Shown in pieces: positions 1 through 7,372 of a DNA stretch of 64,000 nucleotides. A program made the translations under genes and the position numbers. The notes beneath the pieces are model-generated. The model made no database searches, had not been told where the DNA came from, and saw only the letters and a program-made list of their open reading frames with translations. The DNA comes from Desulfonatronovibrio magnus (GTDB taxonomy: Bacteria > Desulfobacterota > Desulfovibrionia > Desulfovibrionales > Desulfonatronovibrionaceae), in NCBI RefSeq assembly GCF_000934755.1, contig NZ_JYNP01000017.1:1-64000 (forward strand), given 5' to 3'. The stretch's first letter is position 1. Every line of letters begins with the position of its first letter.

Positions 1-126
1 GGCAAACATGATGTGGATGGAGTGAGGGTAGTGGTTACAGCCATTGGGTGGACGTAAAAAAAGAAAGAGTATTTTTCGTTCAACATGTATTCCGCCCACC
101 TCTGTAACCAGGCAACCAAAGTTTAG

Positions 127-303
127 AAGTGTGTCAAAAAAACCTTTGCCTCTCAGACGTGCATTATCGTTGTTTCCGCGTGTACGCTGGCCAATGCAGA
201 TTCACGGGGAAGAGGCCCACAGAACATGTTCAAGATGGGCAGGACGGTTTGTTACTATACGGATGATCTTCTTGATTGGCTGGAGAAAACCAAAAAAATA
301 TAG
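127..303 (+). pseudogene. Decayed excisionase-like helix-turn-helix (HTH_17/AlpA type) fragment
   Basis: The frame ending at the TAG at 301-303 encodes GRGPQNMFKMGRTVCYYTDD followed by LLDWLEKTKKI. This matches the usual second half of small excisionase/AlpA-like DNA-binding proteins, where a 'GPxxxKxGRxVRY' wing is followed by 'DLxxWLE'. No start codon with a ribosome-binding site precedes it in frame and the first half of the expected HTH is not readable in the same frame, so it is probably a frameshifted or truncated relic of a phage or integrative-element gene. It sits just upstream of other accessory debris. The family call is from pattern memory and is tentative. Confidence 0.35.
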
Positions 304-601
304 GTTATAAATTTTATTGATTGATCAGTCATATTAGTATAAGTAATGATTTATTCTATCAATTAACCTTAACCCTTCAAAAGGGAGTTTTCAAGTGGTG
401 TTCATGTCTTGGGAATGTGGTAACTATTATGGATGGCCCTTGCCACAGATTCTGAACCTTGATGATGGTCTGAAAAGAGAAAAAATATAAGCACAAGCCC
501 GTTCCTGCCTTTGATGGTGGGGATGGGTTTTTTGTTGTAGTTTAAAATAATCATGTGCATGACAAAAAAAACAAATTCGAAAATTTACACCGGGGGTGCT
601 T

Positions 602-1021
602 ATGTTCAAGATTTTACCAATTGTCATGATTTTTACTTTTTTGTTGATGAATTGTGCACTGGCAACTACTAAAACTACTGTTGAGTGGAGAAATGAAGCC
701 ATTGCTTTAGAAGTGAAAGAGGACTGGCAGGGTGTTATTAATCATGCTTTGGATTGGACAAAAGCTGTACCTGATGATGATATGGCTTGGTTCCAGTTAG
801 GGTTTGGCTATATTCAATTAGGTCGCTTTTCTCAGTCAATATTCGCTTACCAAAGAGCCTTAAAGATCAACCCACATCTTGCTGAAGCCTGGCACGGCCT
901 TGGGAGTGCTTATTTAGAAACAGAGCAATATTTACAGGCAAGAGACGCAAACCAAAAAGCCCTGGAAATTATCCCAGAAGATGTTGGTGCCTGGATCAAT
1001 TTGGGGCTTGCTTCTAAGTAA
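602..1021 (+). CDS. Exported TPR-repeat protein, probably truncated at its 3' end
   Basis: The predicted product is about 139 aa. Residues 1-21 form a hydrophobic signal peptide (MFKILPIVMIFTFLLMNCALA), so the protein is exported or, given the Cys in that stretch, possibly anchored. Two or three tetratricopeptide repeats follow (AWFQLGFGYIQLGRFSQSI and AWHGLGSAYLETEQYLQA are typical). I prefer ATG 602 over the GTG at 596 because a G-rich stretch is correctly spaced upstream. The reading frame stops at GLASK inside a copy of a dispersed repeat end (TTCTAAGTAACT supplies the TAA), and a new TPR helix had just begun, so the gene has probably lost its 3' part. A TPR scaffold role is known for the family; the partner is unknown. 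Confidence 0.6.
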   Translation: MFKILPIVMIFTFLLMNCALATTKTTVEWRNEAIALEVKEDWQGVINHALDWTKAVPDDDMAWFQLGFGYIQLGRFSQSIFAYQRALKINPHLAEAWHGLGSAYLETEQYLQARDANQKALEIIPEDVGAWINLGLASK

Positions 1022-1345
1022 CTACAATCTTTTTGCTAATAAAATCAGACGCTTATAATTATCACAATTTTAAGATTTTTACATATGATTGATTATCAAT
1101 TGCCAGAAAAATTCCGTCAAAGATGGGAACTTTGCGCCTGGCACAGGGACTGTCCCTCGCTGTGTAAATTTTGTCATTAAAGCCAATTTCTTCCAGGGAC
1201 CAATGCAGCATCAAACTTTTTAATAGTACCTCGCGGGGACTGTCCCAATTTCCAGAAAAGTGACAGACTCTTAAAGTTACTCACACGTTCGGTCCCGGTC
1301 CGCCCGGGTGAGGAGCTTCTAAGTAACTACAATCTTTTTGCTAAT
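1010..1345 (+). repeat. Family-A dispersed repeat copy flanked by a perfect 31-bp direct repeat
   Basis: Positions 1010-1040 and 1315-1345 are identical over 31 bp. The DNA between (best from about 1085) carries the modules seen again in inverse orientation at 34464-34716: the end AGTTACTCAC...GTGAGGAGCTTCTAAGTAACT, the motif GGGGACTGTCCC, and a second GGGACTGTCCC. Part of the 31-bp repeat is repeat-end sequence and part belongs to the modification gene downstream, so it is either an unusually long target duplication or the trace of a recombination that joined the TPR gene to a restriction-modification locus. Confidence 0.75.
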
Positions 1346-1501
1346 TCTGAAAATGGCCTGGGTAAGCAGAAAACGCTACTTGCAGAACTGCTCAACAAAA
1401 ACCAGCTTTACGTCAATCTTTCTGAAATTGAGGACAAGAACTTTAATGTCAGTGAGGAAGATAACAAGCTGAACAGGCTGTTTTTCCGGGGAGCAGAGTA
1501 A
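1343..1501 (+). pseudogene. C-terminal remnant of a type III DNA methyltransferase (Mod)
   Basis: The frame reads through to ELLNKNQLYVNLSEIEDKNF and then VSEEDNKLNRLFFRGAE before TAA at 1499-1501. The 'LLxKNxLYVxLSEIxDxxFxVSxEDxxLNxxF' ending is what I remember for adenine-specific methyltransferases of type III restriction systems. Only about 50 residues remain; the catalytic DPPY and FxGxG regions are missing, replaced upstream by a dispersed repeat. The stop overlaps the next start as TAATG, the coupling expected of a mod-res operon, which supports the call. Confidence 0.6.
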
Positions 1502-2529
1502 TGCCCGTAAAGTTCTTATATGATGAACTGGATGCTGTATCCAGAATGGGATTTTTGAACAAAGAGATACCTGATTATCTCAAAGATAATCTCAACCCCA
1601 GGTTTGAGCTGCGGCCATATCAGGATGAGGCCTTTGCACGATTTTTTTACTGTCTGAACAGTGATTTTCCAGGTAAGGACTATCCGCTGCATCTTCTATT
1701 CAACATGGCCACTGGAAGCGGCAAGACTCTTATCATGGCCGGATTGATCCTGTACCTGTATGAACGGGGTTACAGGAATTTTCTGTTTTTTGTTAACTCC
1801 ACCAACATTATTGAGAAGACTAAGGAAAATTTTCTCAATCCGAGGTCTTCAAAGTTCTTGTTTAACGAAGATATTCGCTTTGGCACCTCAAGAGTAAACA
1901 TCTCCCAGGCAATCAATTTTGAGGACGTAAATGACAGTGATATTAACATCTGCTTTACTACCACCCAAAAACTGCACTCCGACCTGACCACTGAAAAAGA
2001 AAATTCCATCACATACGAGGACTTCAGGCATAAAAAGATAGTGTTATTATCTGATGAAGCTCATCACATGAATGTCAGCACCACGACAGGAAAAATGCTG
2101 GCTGTGAGCTGGGAAAACACAGTTGAGCGCATCTTCAGACAGAATGAAGACAATATTCTGTTAGAATTTACCGCCACTTTGGATTATACTCAGAGAAATA
2201 TTGTCAACAAATACCGCCATAAGGTTATTTACCGCTATGATTTGCGCCAGTTTCAGGATAGCTATTCTTTTATGTGGGATGCTTACGAAGACACAATATT
2301 TTCTTTGCTTATGTCCGAAGTAAAACAACTTGAAGGACATATCGCCCAGGCGATTTGGTTTCAGACAGGTGATGGTATTGACTGGCTGGTTGAAAACGAG
2401 AACAGCCCTAATGTTTTTTATGATGAAAGCTCAATTGCCAATCATATTATGAACGAATACGTTCTGACTGCTGCTGATGATTGGTCAAATGAACGAATAC
2501 GGAAATATCTTGATGGCTATTGGGAATAG
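1501..2529 (+). pseudogene. Truncated type III restriction helicase (Res) fused to an unrelated tail
   Basis: Residues 1 to about 252 are the N-terminal RecA-like domain of a Res-type DEAD/DEAH helicase: Walker A MATGSGKT near residue 69, DEAH box SDEAHH near 185, and LEFTATLD as motif III. Intact Res subunits are roughly 850-1000 aa with a second helicase domain and a PD-(D/E)xK endonuclease domain; both are absent. After YDLRQFQDSY the sequence changes to a short region (VKQLEGHIAQAIWFQTGDGI, DDWSNERIRKYLDGYWE) that does not look like helicase and is probably the end of another gene joined by deletion. It could make a protein, but not an active restriction enzyme. Confidence 0.65.
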
Positions 2530-2580
2530 CTTAATCCCGCATATTTTACTTTAATCAATTTTTTGGCCTTGGGTATTTAC

Positions 2581-2739
2581 CTACTTCTGATTTTTCTTTT
2601 TGGACTTGATGTATTCTCTCATCTCGAGCAGTGCCTGTTCCGCTTCTTTCTGAAGAGAAGCGACGTAAGAGGCCGTGGCATCCTTTTCCGTCTGTGATAG
2701 GGCAGGTTCCTTTTCTGAGTCATGTTGTTGGGGGGAACT
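2581..2739 (-). pseudogene. Fragment of an unidentified coding region
   Basis: On the minus strand an open frame without a start codon encodes a charged, helix-prone tail (SEKEPALSQTEKDATASYVA and then LQKEAEQALLEMREYIKSKK). The composition is protein-like, not random, but I do not recognise the family. An in-frame stop lies immediately upstream at 2740-2742. It sits in the scar between the truncated Res gene and the toxin cluster and is probably debris. The remainder of 2530-2890 shows no other convincing gene. Confidence 0.3.
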
Positions 2740-2863
2740 TCAGATTCAGATGTTCATGCAGCATCTTTAAAGTTTGAGGAGTTTTATGTTGGGGTTGTGG
2801 CTGGCGGGCGGTGATCTGGAGCTGGCCGGATATGACGGAGAAGTAAAAAAAATGAATCTGGAG

Positions 2864-2877
2864 TTGACATCTGTCAA
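2864..2877. promoter_or_regulatory. Perfect palindrome upstream of the toxin gene, candidate operator
   Basis: TTGACA-TC-TGTCAA is a perfect inverted repeat 15 bp before the toxin start codon. TTGACA also resembles a -35 element, but the matching TATACT (2885-2890) is too close to ATG 2893 to be its -10 unless the mRNA is leaderless. MqsA-type antitoxins are known to autorepress by binding a palindrome at this place, so an operator role is an inference from position and symmetry. Confidence 0.4.
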
Positions 2878-2892
2878 CCATGAGTATACTTT

Positions 2893-3198
2893 ATGGCTCG
2901 AAACAGCGCATATTACAGCTTAGGAAAAGTAAAAAGCCTTGTTAAGTCAGGTAATTGCTCTATTAACTCAAAGGCCAGAGTGACTGCACGTAATGATTTT
3001 GGGTGGGATTTTTCAGACATAACCAATGCCATTTTAAAGCTCCAACACAGTCACTACTACAAGACAGAAAAAAAATATGACGATCCCAGTGTTTTCGTTG
3101 ATTATTACAGGGCAAACAATTTAATGGGAGAAAATGTATACATACATTTTCGAGTAGAAAATGATTGTCTGGTAATTTGCAGCTTTAAGGAGATTTAA
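2893..3198 (+). CDS. mqsR: MqsR-family toxin (mRNA interferase)
   Basis: The 101-aa product aligns by eye with E. coli MqsR (98 aa) over its length: both begin with a helix ending in 'KVKSLV/QVKKLV', continue with an 'A..N.FG.DF..I.NAI..L...HYYK' block, and end in 'VYIHFRVENDCLVICSFKE'. MqsR is a RelE-fold, ribosome-independent endoribonuclease that cleaves mRNA mainly at GC-containing sites and is neutralised by MqsA. The conserved core supports a functional toxin. The gene is 1 bp from the downstream zinc-finger gene, whose ribosome-binding site (AAGGAG) lies in its 3' end, so they are translationally linked. The toxin-first order matches mqsRA. Confidence 0.8.
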   Translation: MARNSAYYSLGKVKSLVKSGNCSINSKARVTARNDFGWDFSDITNAILKLQHSHYYKTEKKYDDPSVFVDYYRANNLMGENVYIHFRVENDCLVICSFKEI

Positions 3199-3199
3199 T

Positions 3200-3760
3200 A
3201 TGAAATGCCATCTTTGTGGGGAAAAATTAATTTCTCAAACAGGAACTCTTCAACTGCCAAGCAAGATACTCTCAGATATAACTTTAAATAATGTTCTTTT
3301 TTTCAAATGTGAGCATTGTGAAGAGGTTGTTTTGCCTAGTGAAACTTGGAAAATAGCTGATAATGAAGAAAAAAAACAGATAGAAGATTGCCTAAAGAAC
3401 CTGCCTGTCAAGGACTTTATTGGTGCATCAAAAGCATCCTCAATTCTTGAGATATCCAGGCAGGCATTGCATAAACATCGCCGGATACGAAGGGGGTTTA
3501 TTTATTCTATTTTGCATGAAGATAAAATACTCTACCATGAAAAATCTGTCAGACTATACAAGCAAAAAGGTGATGGCAGGTTTCCCCTGTCTCCAAGGAA
3601 AAGTTTCTTTAAAAAACCAATAAAATATTTCTCACCCTCAGTCAGTAACAAGATTTCCATCGATTTTTTTAATAGTTATAGTAGCCATGACATTACGAGC
3701 CAATGGGGTATCATTAAAAATAAATCAACTAAGTCGTTAGGGTATACATATGTCCAATAA
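3200..3760 (+). CDS. MqsA-like zinc-finger antitoxin with an atypical DNA-binding half and C-terminal extension
   Basis: Residues 1-40 form a YgiT/MqsA-type zinc finger, CHLCGEK...CEHCEEVV with two CxxC pairs, the toxin-binding domain in MqsA. The following part (GASKASSILEISRQALHKHRR) looks like an HTH that recognises DNA through a 'RQALHKHRR' helix, not the Xre-type HTH of E. coli MqsA. The protein is 186 aa against about 131 aa for E. coli MqsA; the last 60 residues are basic and Ser/Lys-rich without a recognised domain. Start ATG 3200 has a strong AAGGAG. Its last 11 bp overlap the next gene. The antitoxin role is inferred from the zinc finger plus the adjacent toxin. Confidence 0.65.
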   Translation: MKCHLCGEKLISQTGTLQLPSKILSDITLNNVLFFKCEHCEEVVLPSETWKIADNEEKKQIEDCLKNLPVKDFIGASKASSILEISRQALHKHRRIRRGFIYSILHEDKILYHEKSVRLYKQKGDGRFPLSPRKSFFKKPIKYFSPSVSNKISIDFFNSYSSHDITSQWGIIKNKSTKSLGYTYVQ

Positions 3761-4004
3761 AAACGATCAAGATAGCCAGACCATTCAATTACATTTAAAC
3801 AACAACAATAAAACTTTGTGGGTTGATCAACTTACAATAGCAGTTCGTGATGATGGTTTGTGTTTAGCAAGAATGTTTACCCGCCTACCAGAGGGCAATT
3901 TTGAACAATTCCGTTTTGTTACCAGTGAAGATAAACTGAAAGATTTCGTTAAAGCTCTATGCTCAGCTACAAACTACTATCCCAAAAAGCCACCCAAAGA
4001 ATAA
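3750..4004 (+). CDS. Small conserved-looking protein, third member of the toxin-antitoxin operon
   Basis: The 84-aa product starts inside the end of the antitoxin gene (11-bp overlap), so it is translated from the same mRNA. After a polar N-terminus it has a beta-rich core (LWVDQLTIAVRDDGLCLARM, then GNFEQFRFVTSEDKLKDF) and ends in a Lys/Pro-rich tail. No signal peptide or membrane segment is visible. It faintly recalls the small all-beta DUF3467 proteins, but I cannot name it safely. Tripartite toxin-antitoxin-chaperone systems that include MqsRA pairs with a SecB-like chaperone are known; this protein is much shorter than SecB, so a chaperone role is speculation. A strong terminator follows. 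Confidence 0.55.
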   Translation: MSNKNDQDSQTIQLHLNNNNKTLWVDQLTIAVRDDGLCLARMFTRLPEGNFEQFRFVTSEDKLKDFVKALCSATNYYPKKPPKE

Positions 4005-4026
4005 TCAACAAAATAGTATAACCCCC

Positions 4027-4051
4027 AACCCCGCTTCGGCGGGGTTTTTTT
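4027..4051 (+). terminator. Rho-independent terminator of the toxin operon
   Basis: CCCCGC-TTCG-GCGGGG forms a 6-bp GC stem with a stable TTCG tetraloop and is followed directly by seven T. It begins 22 bp after the stop codon of the third gene and closes the three-gene unit. Confidence 0.9.
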
Positions 4052-4316
4052 GTTGGTGAGGGTGGTGCGGTGGTAAGGTTGATAAAGGGGGCATTGATGC
4101 ACTTTGAGGCTTCCCCCTCAGAAAATGAAGCCAAAGAAGACCGTTTAAGGTCCTTCAAAATCATTTTATGACCTTGAGTGTTACCATAACTCTTAGGGCG
4201 TTAATTTGGGCATGGTGTGCGTTTTTCTGGCCACTGTTACCAGAGAACTGGCCAACAGCATAAATGAAACGGCACTCCTGGGGATAGGGTGAGTGAAAGG
4301 CAATTATAAGGTAGGG

Positions 4317-4456
4317 CTTATAAAATGTGTTGCAACAGCACGTTAAAAATTGAATAAAATCAGGCGTTTGTCACTGAATGGCAACTGAATTGGTTTTGAA
4401 CGTAAGTATCTGATTTTAATATATAGTTACAGAATCATTGCAACACCCTTTTATAG
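4317..4456. repeat. About 140-bp element with imperfect terminal and perfect internal inverted repeats
   Basis: The ends CTTATAAAATGTGTTGCAA (4317-4335) and the reverse complement of 4438-4456 (CTATAAAAGGGTGTTGCAA) match at most positions. Inside, TAAAATCAG at 4355-4363 is perfectly complementary to CTGATTTTA at 4410-4418. The element could be a small non-autonomous transposon or encode a folded RNA. No second copy was seen in the window. The rest of 4052-4980 is AT-rich and shows no convincing gene on either strand. Confidence 0.45.
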
Positions 4457-5044
4457 TCATGAAAATTTTATTCCCACGAATCATGAAAATAACCACCAAC
4501 AAAAAGAAAAAGCTCCGGCTGCTCCCGGGGGCAGGGTAAGTGATGAACATTTATGGGGATGAGTTAGGGATAAAGAGGGTTCGCTTAAAAGGAGCAATGC
4601 TCCAAATAACCATGAACCACAAAAAAAAAGATGGGATGATCAACTAAGGGCAGGACAAGAAGGGGTAAAGATTCTATTTTCAGATTTCCTGAAAATTACC
4701 GTCAATCCATTCCATAAAATCAGAAGAAACCCCGGACCACAACCAAACTCCATCCAGGCATGAACAACCAGGATATACCCACCCGCCACACCCTAAGAAC
4801 TAAGGAAAAGCACAAAGAATCTTTTCCCGCTCACCTCCCCGGAAAGAGAGACAAGAGACATCTTCTGTCAATTCTTATCCTTTTCTTGATGGATCACCGG
4901 AACATATCTGTAATGAATTTTTGACAATAAAATAACGTATGAAAATAAAGATGGTTGGACAGGGGCTGGACAAAATTAAAATATGGGGATTATGCAAATA
5001 AAAAAAGGGTTCTTAGAAATCTCTGAAAACCCTTGTAAATTCTA

Positions 5045-5131
5045 TGGTGCCGGAGGAGAGACTCGAACTCTCATGACCGTAAGGCCGCGGGATTTTGAGT
5101 CCCGTGCGTCTACCAATTTCACCACTCCGGC
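5045..5131 (-). tRNA. tRNA-Leu, anticodon CAA (reads UUG)
   Basis: The reverse strand folds as a class II tRNA: acceptor GCCGGAG pairs with CTCCGGC, the anticodon arm is CGGGA-CTCAAAA-TCCCG giving anticodon CAA, a long variable arm follows, and the T arm contains GTTCGAGTC. The 3' CCA (TGG at 5045-5047 on the plus strand) is encoded. Length 87 nt fits tRNA-Leu. Confidence 0.97.
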
Positions 5132-5141
5132 AGAACTTGTT

Positions 5142-5170
5142 CTCATATTACTTTCATATTTATCAGTCAA
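5142..5170 (-). promoter_or_regulatory. Sigma-70-type promoter of tRNA-Leu
   Basis: Reading the minus strand, TTGACT is followed after 17 bp by TATGAG, ending about 10 bp before the mature tRNA 5' end. Spacing is ideal and the -35 matches five of six consensus bases. Confidence 0.55.
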
Positions 5171-5520
5171 GAATTTTATTATCGATAACCACTCAATTTA
5201 TCTGTCAGTGTCTCACAGGGCAGTCAGAAAACAATCCGGAGAGTGACTTTAATGGATAGACCTTTTTTGGAAATTGTGAGAAACCCCGCACTGAAACATT
5301 AAAAAGACTGATACTGCATTGACAATCTCAAAACTTCAAAAGATACTTTGACAATATACTATATTTATAACTACAGAGAAACATACACATTAACCAACAG
5401 GTGAAATCTTTTTTAACTTTTACCCAAAGCTTTTGAGAGGCTTAGACCTTTTAACTGCTAAGCTGCCTTTAGTAACTTTTTAAAAATACCCAAATTATTT
5501 AACTGTTTTGTAGTACTAAG

Positions 5521-5691
5521 GCGGGCTGTGTCCAGAACCCAATTTAAACAAGAATAGTTAAGTTTGGGCGATAACCTTACTTTTCAGGCTGAAGGCTGAA
5601 GGCTGAAGAATAAGGATCTTGGGCATCATTGCTCTTTCAAGATTAAATAAATTTCCTGTTTTTTTCTAAAGGATTGAAACGGTAAGTTACT
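5521..5691. repeat. Family-C repeat, copy 1 (contains GGCTGAA heptads)
   Basis: This about 171-bp segment is the reverse complement, with scattered changes, of 45944-46126. Shared landmarks are the GCGGGCTGTG end, GTTAAGTTTGGGCGATAACCTT, three tandem GGCTGAA units at 5587-5607, a run around GCTCTTTCAAG, and the end GATTGAAACGGTAAG. It contains no open reading frame. The neighbouring 5133-5520 holds only a short fragment of family A (around 5303-5322). Confidence 0.8.
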
Positions 5692-5770
5692 AAGCTTTTT
5701 CCGCGACCTTGCACGGAAAAAGTGACCCCTTCGGGGCAGCTTCAGCTAAACCTATGAATGACGGATTGAG

Positions 5771-5862
5771 CACGGGGACTGGCTCTTCCGGCATTTATTT
5801 TTCTAATTTGTTTCTTGCTCAATAAAAAATAAGTGCCGGGGTGCCTGTCCCCACAAACATGA
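5771..5862. repeat. Family-B hairpin module, copy 1
   Basis: GGGGACTGGCTCT begins and GGTGCCTGTCCCC ends the unit; between them a long stem (CCGGCATTTATTTTT against AAAAATAAGTGCCGG) encloses a variable loop. Copies with the same ends but a different stem sequence lie at 17515-17595 and inside 33620-33791. Confidence 0.75.
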
Positions 5863-5934
5863 AAGCAAGGATTTTTTAACAACAAAAATGTTTGTTTGAA
5901 ATTTCCACTAAGCGCCTAATATTGTGATATTTTT

Positions 5935-6309
5935 ATGGAAAATAAATTTGCTGTAGATGTTGGACTGAATATTTGGATAGATGTTAAAAATGAAACTGTT
6001 TTTTGTCAGGGCCGGGCACTTTTGCTTGAAAGGATCAGAGAGCATGGTTCATTGCGCAAGGCAGCCAAAAGTCTCAAAATGTCCTACAGGGCTGCCTGGG
6101 GCAAGCTCAAACAAACTCAGGAGGTTCTTGGTTGCGAACTGGTTACTCTTAGTTCTTCCAGGCCCAAATGTTATAAGTTGACAGCTGAAGGCGAGAAAAT
6201 TCTAATCCAGTATCTGTCATGGCGACAACTGGTAGAAAATTTAGCAGCATCAGAATCTTCTCAGCTAAAATCCCTTCTTGAGGAACTTATTAAAGCTTCC
6301 CATCAATAG
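5935..6309 (+). CDS. ModE-like winged-helix regulator (DNA-binding domain only), probable tungstate/molybdate regulator
   Basis: The 124-aa product matches the N-terminal half of ModE and stand-alone ModE-like proteins: RIREHGSLRKAAKSLKMSYR is the LysR-type HTH with the signature 'GSL.KAA..L.MSYR.AW', followed by a wing 'GC.LV....' and a C-terminal dimerisation helix. The molybdate-binding TOBE domains of full ModE are absent. It lies directly upstream of tupABC in the same direction and probably controls it. No clear ribosome-binding site precedes ATG 5935; an AATAT-TGTG-ATATT palindrome just before the start may be a self-regulatory site or the message may be leaderless. Confidence 0.8.
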   Translation: MENKFAVDVGLNIWIDVKNETVFCQGRALLLERIREHGSLRKAAKSLKMSYRAAWGKLKQTQEVLGCELVTLSSSRPKCYKLTAEGEKILIQYLSWRQLVENLAASESSQLKSLLEELIKASHQ

Positions 6310-6374
6310 ACTTTCCTTCACAAATTTGTGCTCTATTCTTTTGCATGGAGCATAAATCAACACCATCAGATGTT

Positions 6375-6392
6375 TATGCTAAATTAAGCATA
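6375..6392. promoter_or_regulatory. Palindrome in the tupA leader, candidate operator
   Basis: TATGCTAAATTAAGCATA is an inverted repeat with 6-bp arms and a 6-bp centre, and a partial copy of the arm (TTTATGCTATTGC) recurs about 40 bp downstream. Its position between the ModE-like gene and tupA makes it the best candidate binding site for that regulator. Further down, a perfect ATCTGA-AAGTG-TCAGAT hairpin (about 6479-6495) precedes the tupA ribosome-binding site. Confidence 0.45.
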
Positions 6393-6520
6393 GATTTACA
6401 ACCTTCATGTTTATGCTATTGCTATAAGTATTGTAACGCTCCGGCAACACGCTGCCCGGTTGTGTATGCTTGTTCAGAATCTGAAAGTGTCAGATAACTT
6501 ATAGCCATGGAGGTTTTTTT

Positions 6521-7366
6521 ATGAAAAGAATGATTATTTTGTTAGTTCTCGCTGGTTTTATTTTTGCTGGAATCACTCCCTGTCAAGCTCAGGACAAAGT
6601 CATTACCATGAGCACCACTACAAGCACTGAAGCTTCAGGACTGCTGGATTATCTGCTTCCTGAATTCAAGAAAGATACCGGCATTACTGTCCGGGTTATG
6701 TCCAAAGGAACAGGAGCAGCGCTTCGCGACGGCATGGACGGCAATGCTGATGTTGTTTTTGTGCATGATGTAGTCAGAGAAAATAAGTTTGTTGAAGAAG
6801 GTTATGGAACCAAGCGTTATTATGTCATGTATAACGATTTTATCATTGTTGGTCCTGAAGCTGATCCTGCTGGAATCAGGGATGCTTCAGATGCAGTTGC
6901 GGCCATGATGCGCATAGCTTCTGCCAAAGCACCTTTTGTATCCAGAGGTGATGACAGCGGAACTCATGGCAGAGAAAAACAGCTGTGGCAGAAAACAGGA
7001 CTTGCCCTCACAGATGCAATGTCTCCGGCAGATGGCTCAGGCTGGTATTTTTCCATTGGCCAGGGCATGGGCGCTGCGCTTTTGTTTGCTGAAGAAATGA
7101 ACGGATATGTTCTGGCGGACAGGGGAACCTACCTGCACTACAAGCTTGGCAGGCAGGAAACATATGAACTGGGTATTGCCTATGAAGGCGGAGACATGCT
7201 TCAAAACCCTTATGGTGTGATTCCAGTGAATCCTGAAATGCATCCCCACGTTAAGTATGATCTGGCCAGAACTTTTGCTCAGTGGCTTGTTTCTGAAAGA
7301 GGCCAGGAAGTGATTGGTTCTTATCAGCTTCATGGACAGCCCCTGTTTTTTCCAGATGCCAAATAA
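6521..7366 (+). CDS. tupA: Tungstate ABC transporter, periplasmic binding protein
   Basis: The 281-aa protein has a signal peptide cleaved near ITPCQA/QD and then the TupA opening 'ITMSTTTSTEASGLLDYLLP'. 'SKGTGAALRDG' and the conserved 'SRGDDSGTHGREKQLW' belong to the oxyanion-binding fold of TupA. TupA binds tungstate with very high affinity and delivers it to TupBC; tungsten is used by formate dehydrogenases and aldehyde oxidoreductases in sulfate reducers. GGAGG lies 8 bp before ATG 6521. The gene is 6 bp from tupB. Confidence 0.93.
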   Translation: MKRMIILLVLAGFIFAGITPCQAQDKVITMSTTTSTEASGLLDYLLPEFKKDTGITVRVMSKGTGAALRDGMDGNADVVFVHDVVRENKFVEEGYGTKRYYVMYNDFIIVGPEADPAGIRDASDAVAAMMRIASAKAPFVSRGDDSGTHGREKQLWQKTGLALTDAMSPADGSGWYFSIGQGMGAALLFAEEMNGYVLADRGTYLHYKLGRQETYELGIAYEGGDMLQNPYGVIPVNPEMHPHVKYDLARTFAQWLVSERGQEVIGSYQLHGQPLFFPDAK

Positions 7367-7372
7367 GAGCTC

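Noticed and set aside
408-494. 28-codon plus-strand frame MSWECGNYYGWPLPQILNLD...
   Set aside because: Too short and without supporting context; possibly a relic but not claimable.
2864-2890. TTGACA / TATACT promoter for the toxin gene
   Set aside because: The -10-like sequence ends two bases before the start codon that aligns with MqsR and the spacer is 15 bp, so it cannot be the normal promoter; only the palindrome was kept.
3967-4164. 65-codon minus-strand frame
   Set aside because: It covers the terminator and the end of the third toxin-operon gene on the opposite strand; no ribosome-binding site.
4983-5246. 87-codon open frame on the plus strand
   Set aside because: It runs straight through the antisense of tRNA-Leu; the peptide has no protein-like pattern.
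5587-5607. Tandem heptads considered as a CRISPR-like array
   Set aside because: The units are directly adjacent without spacers and there are no cas genes in the window.
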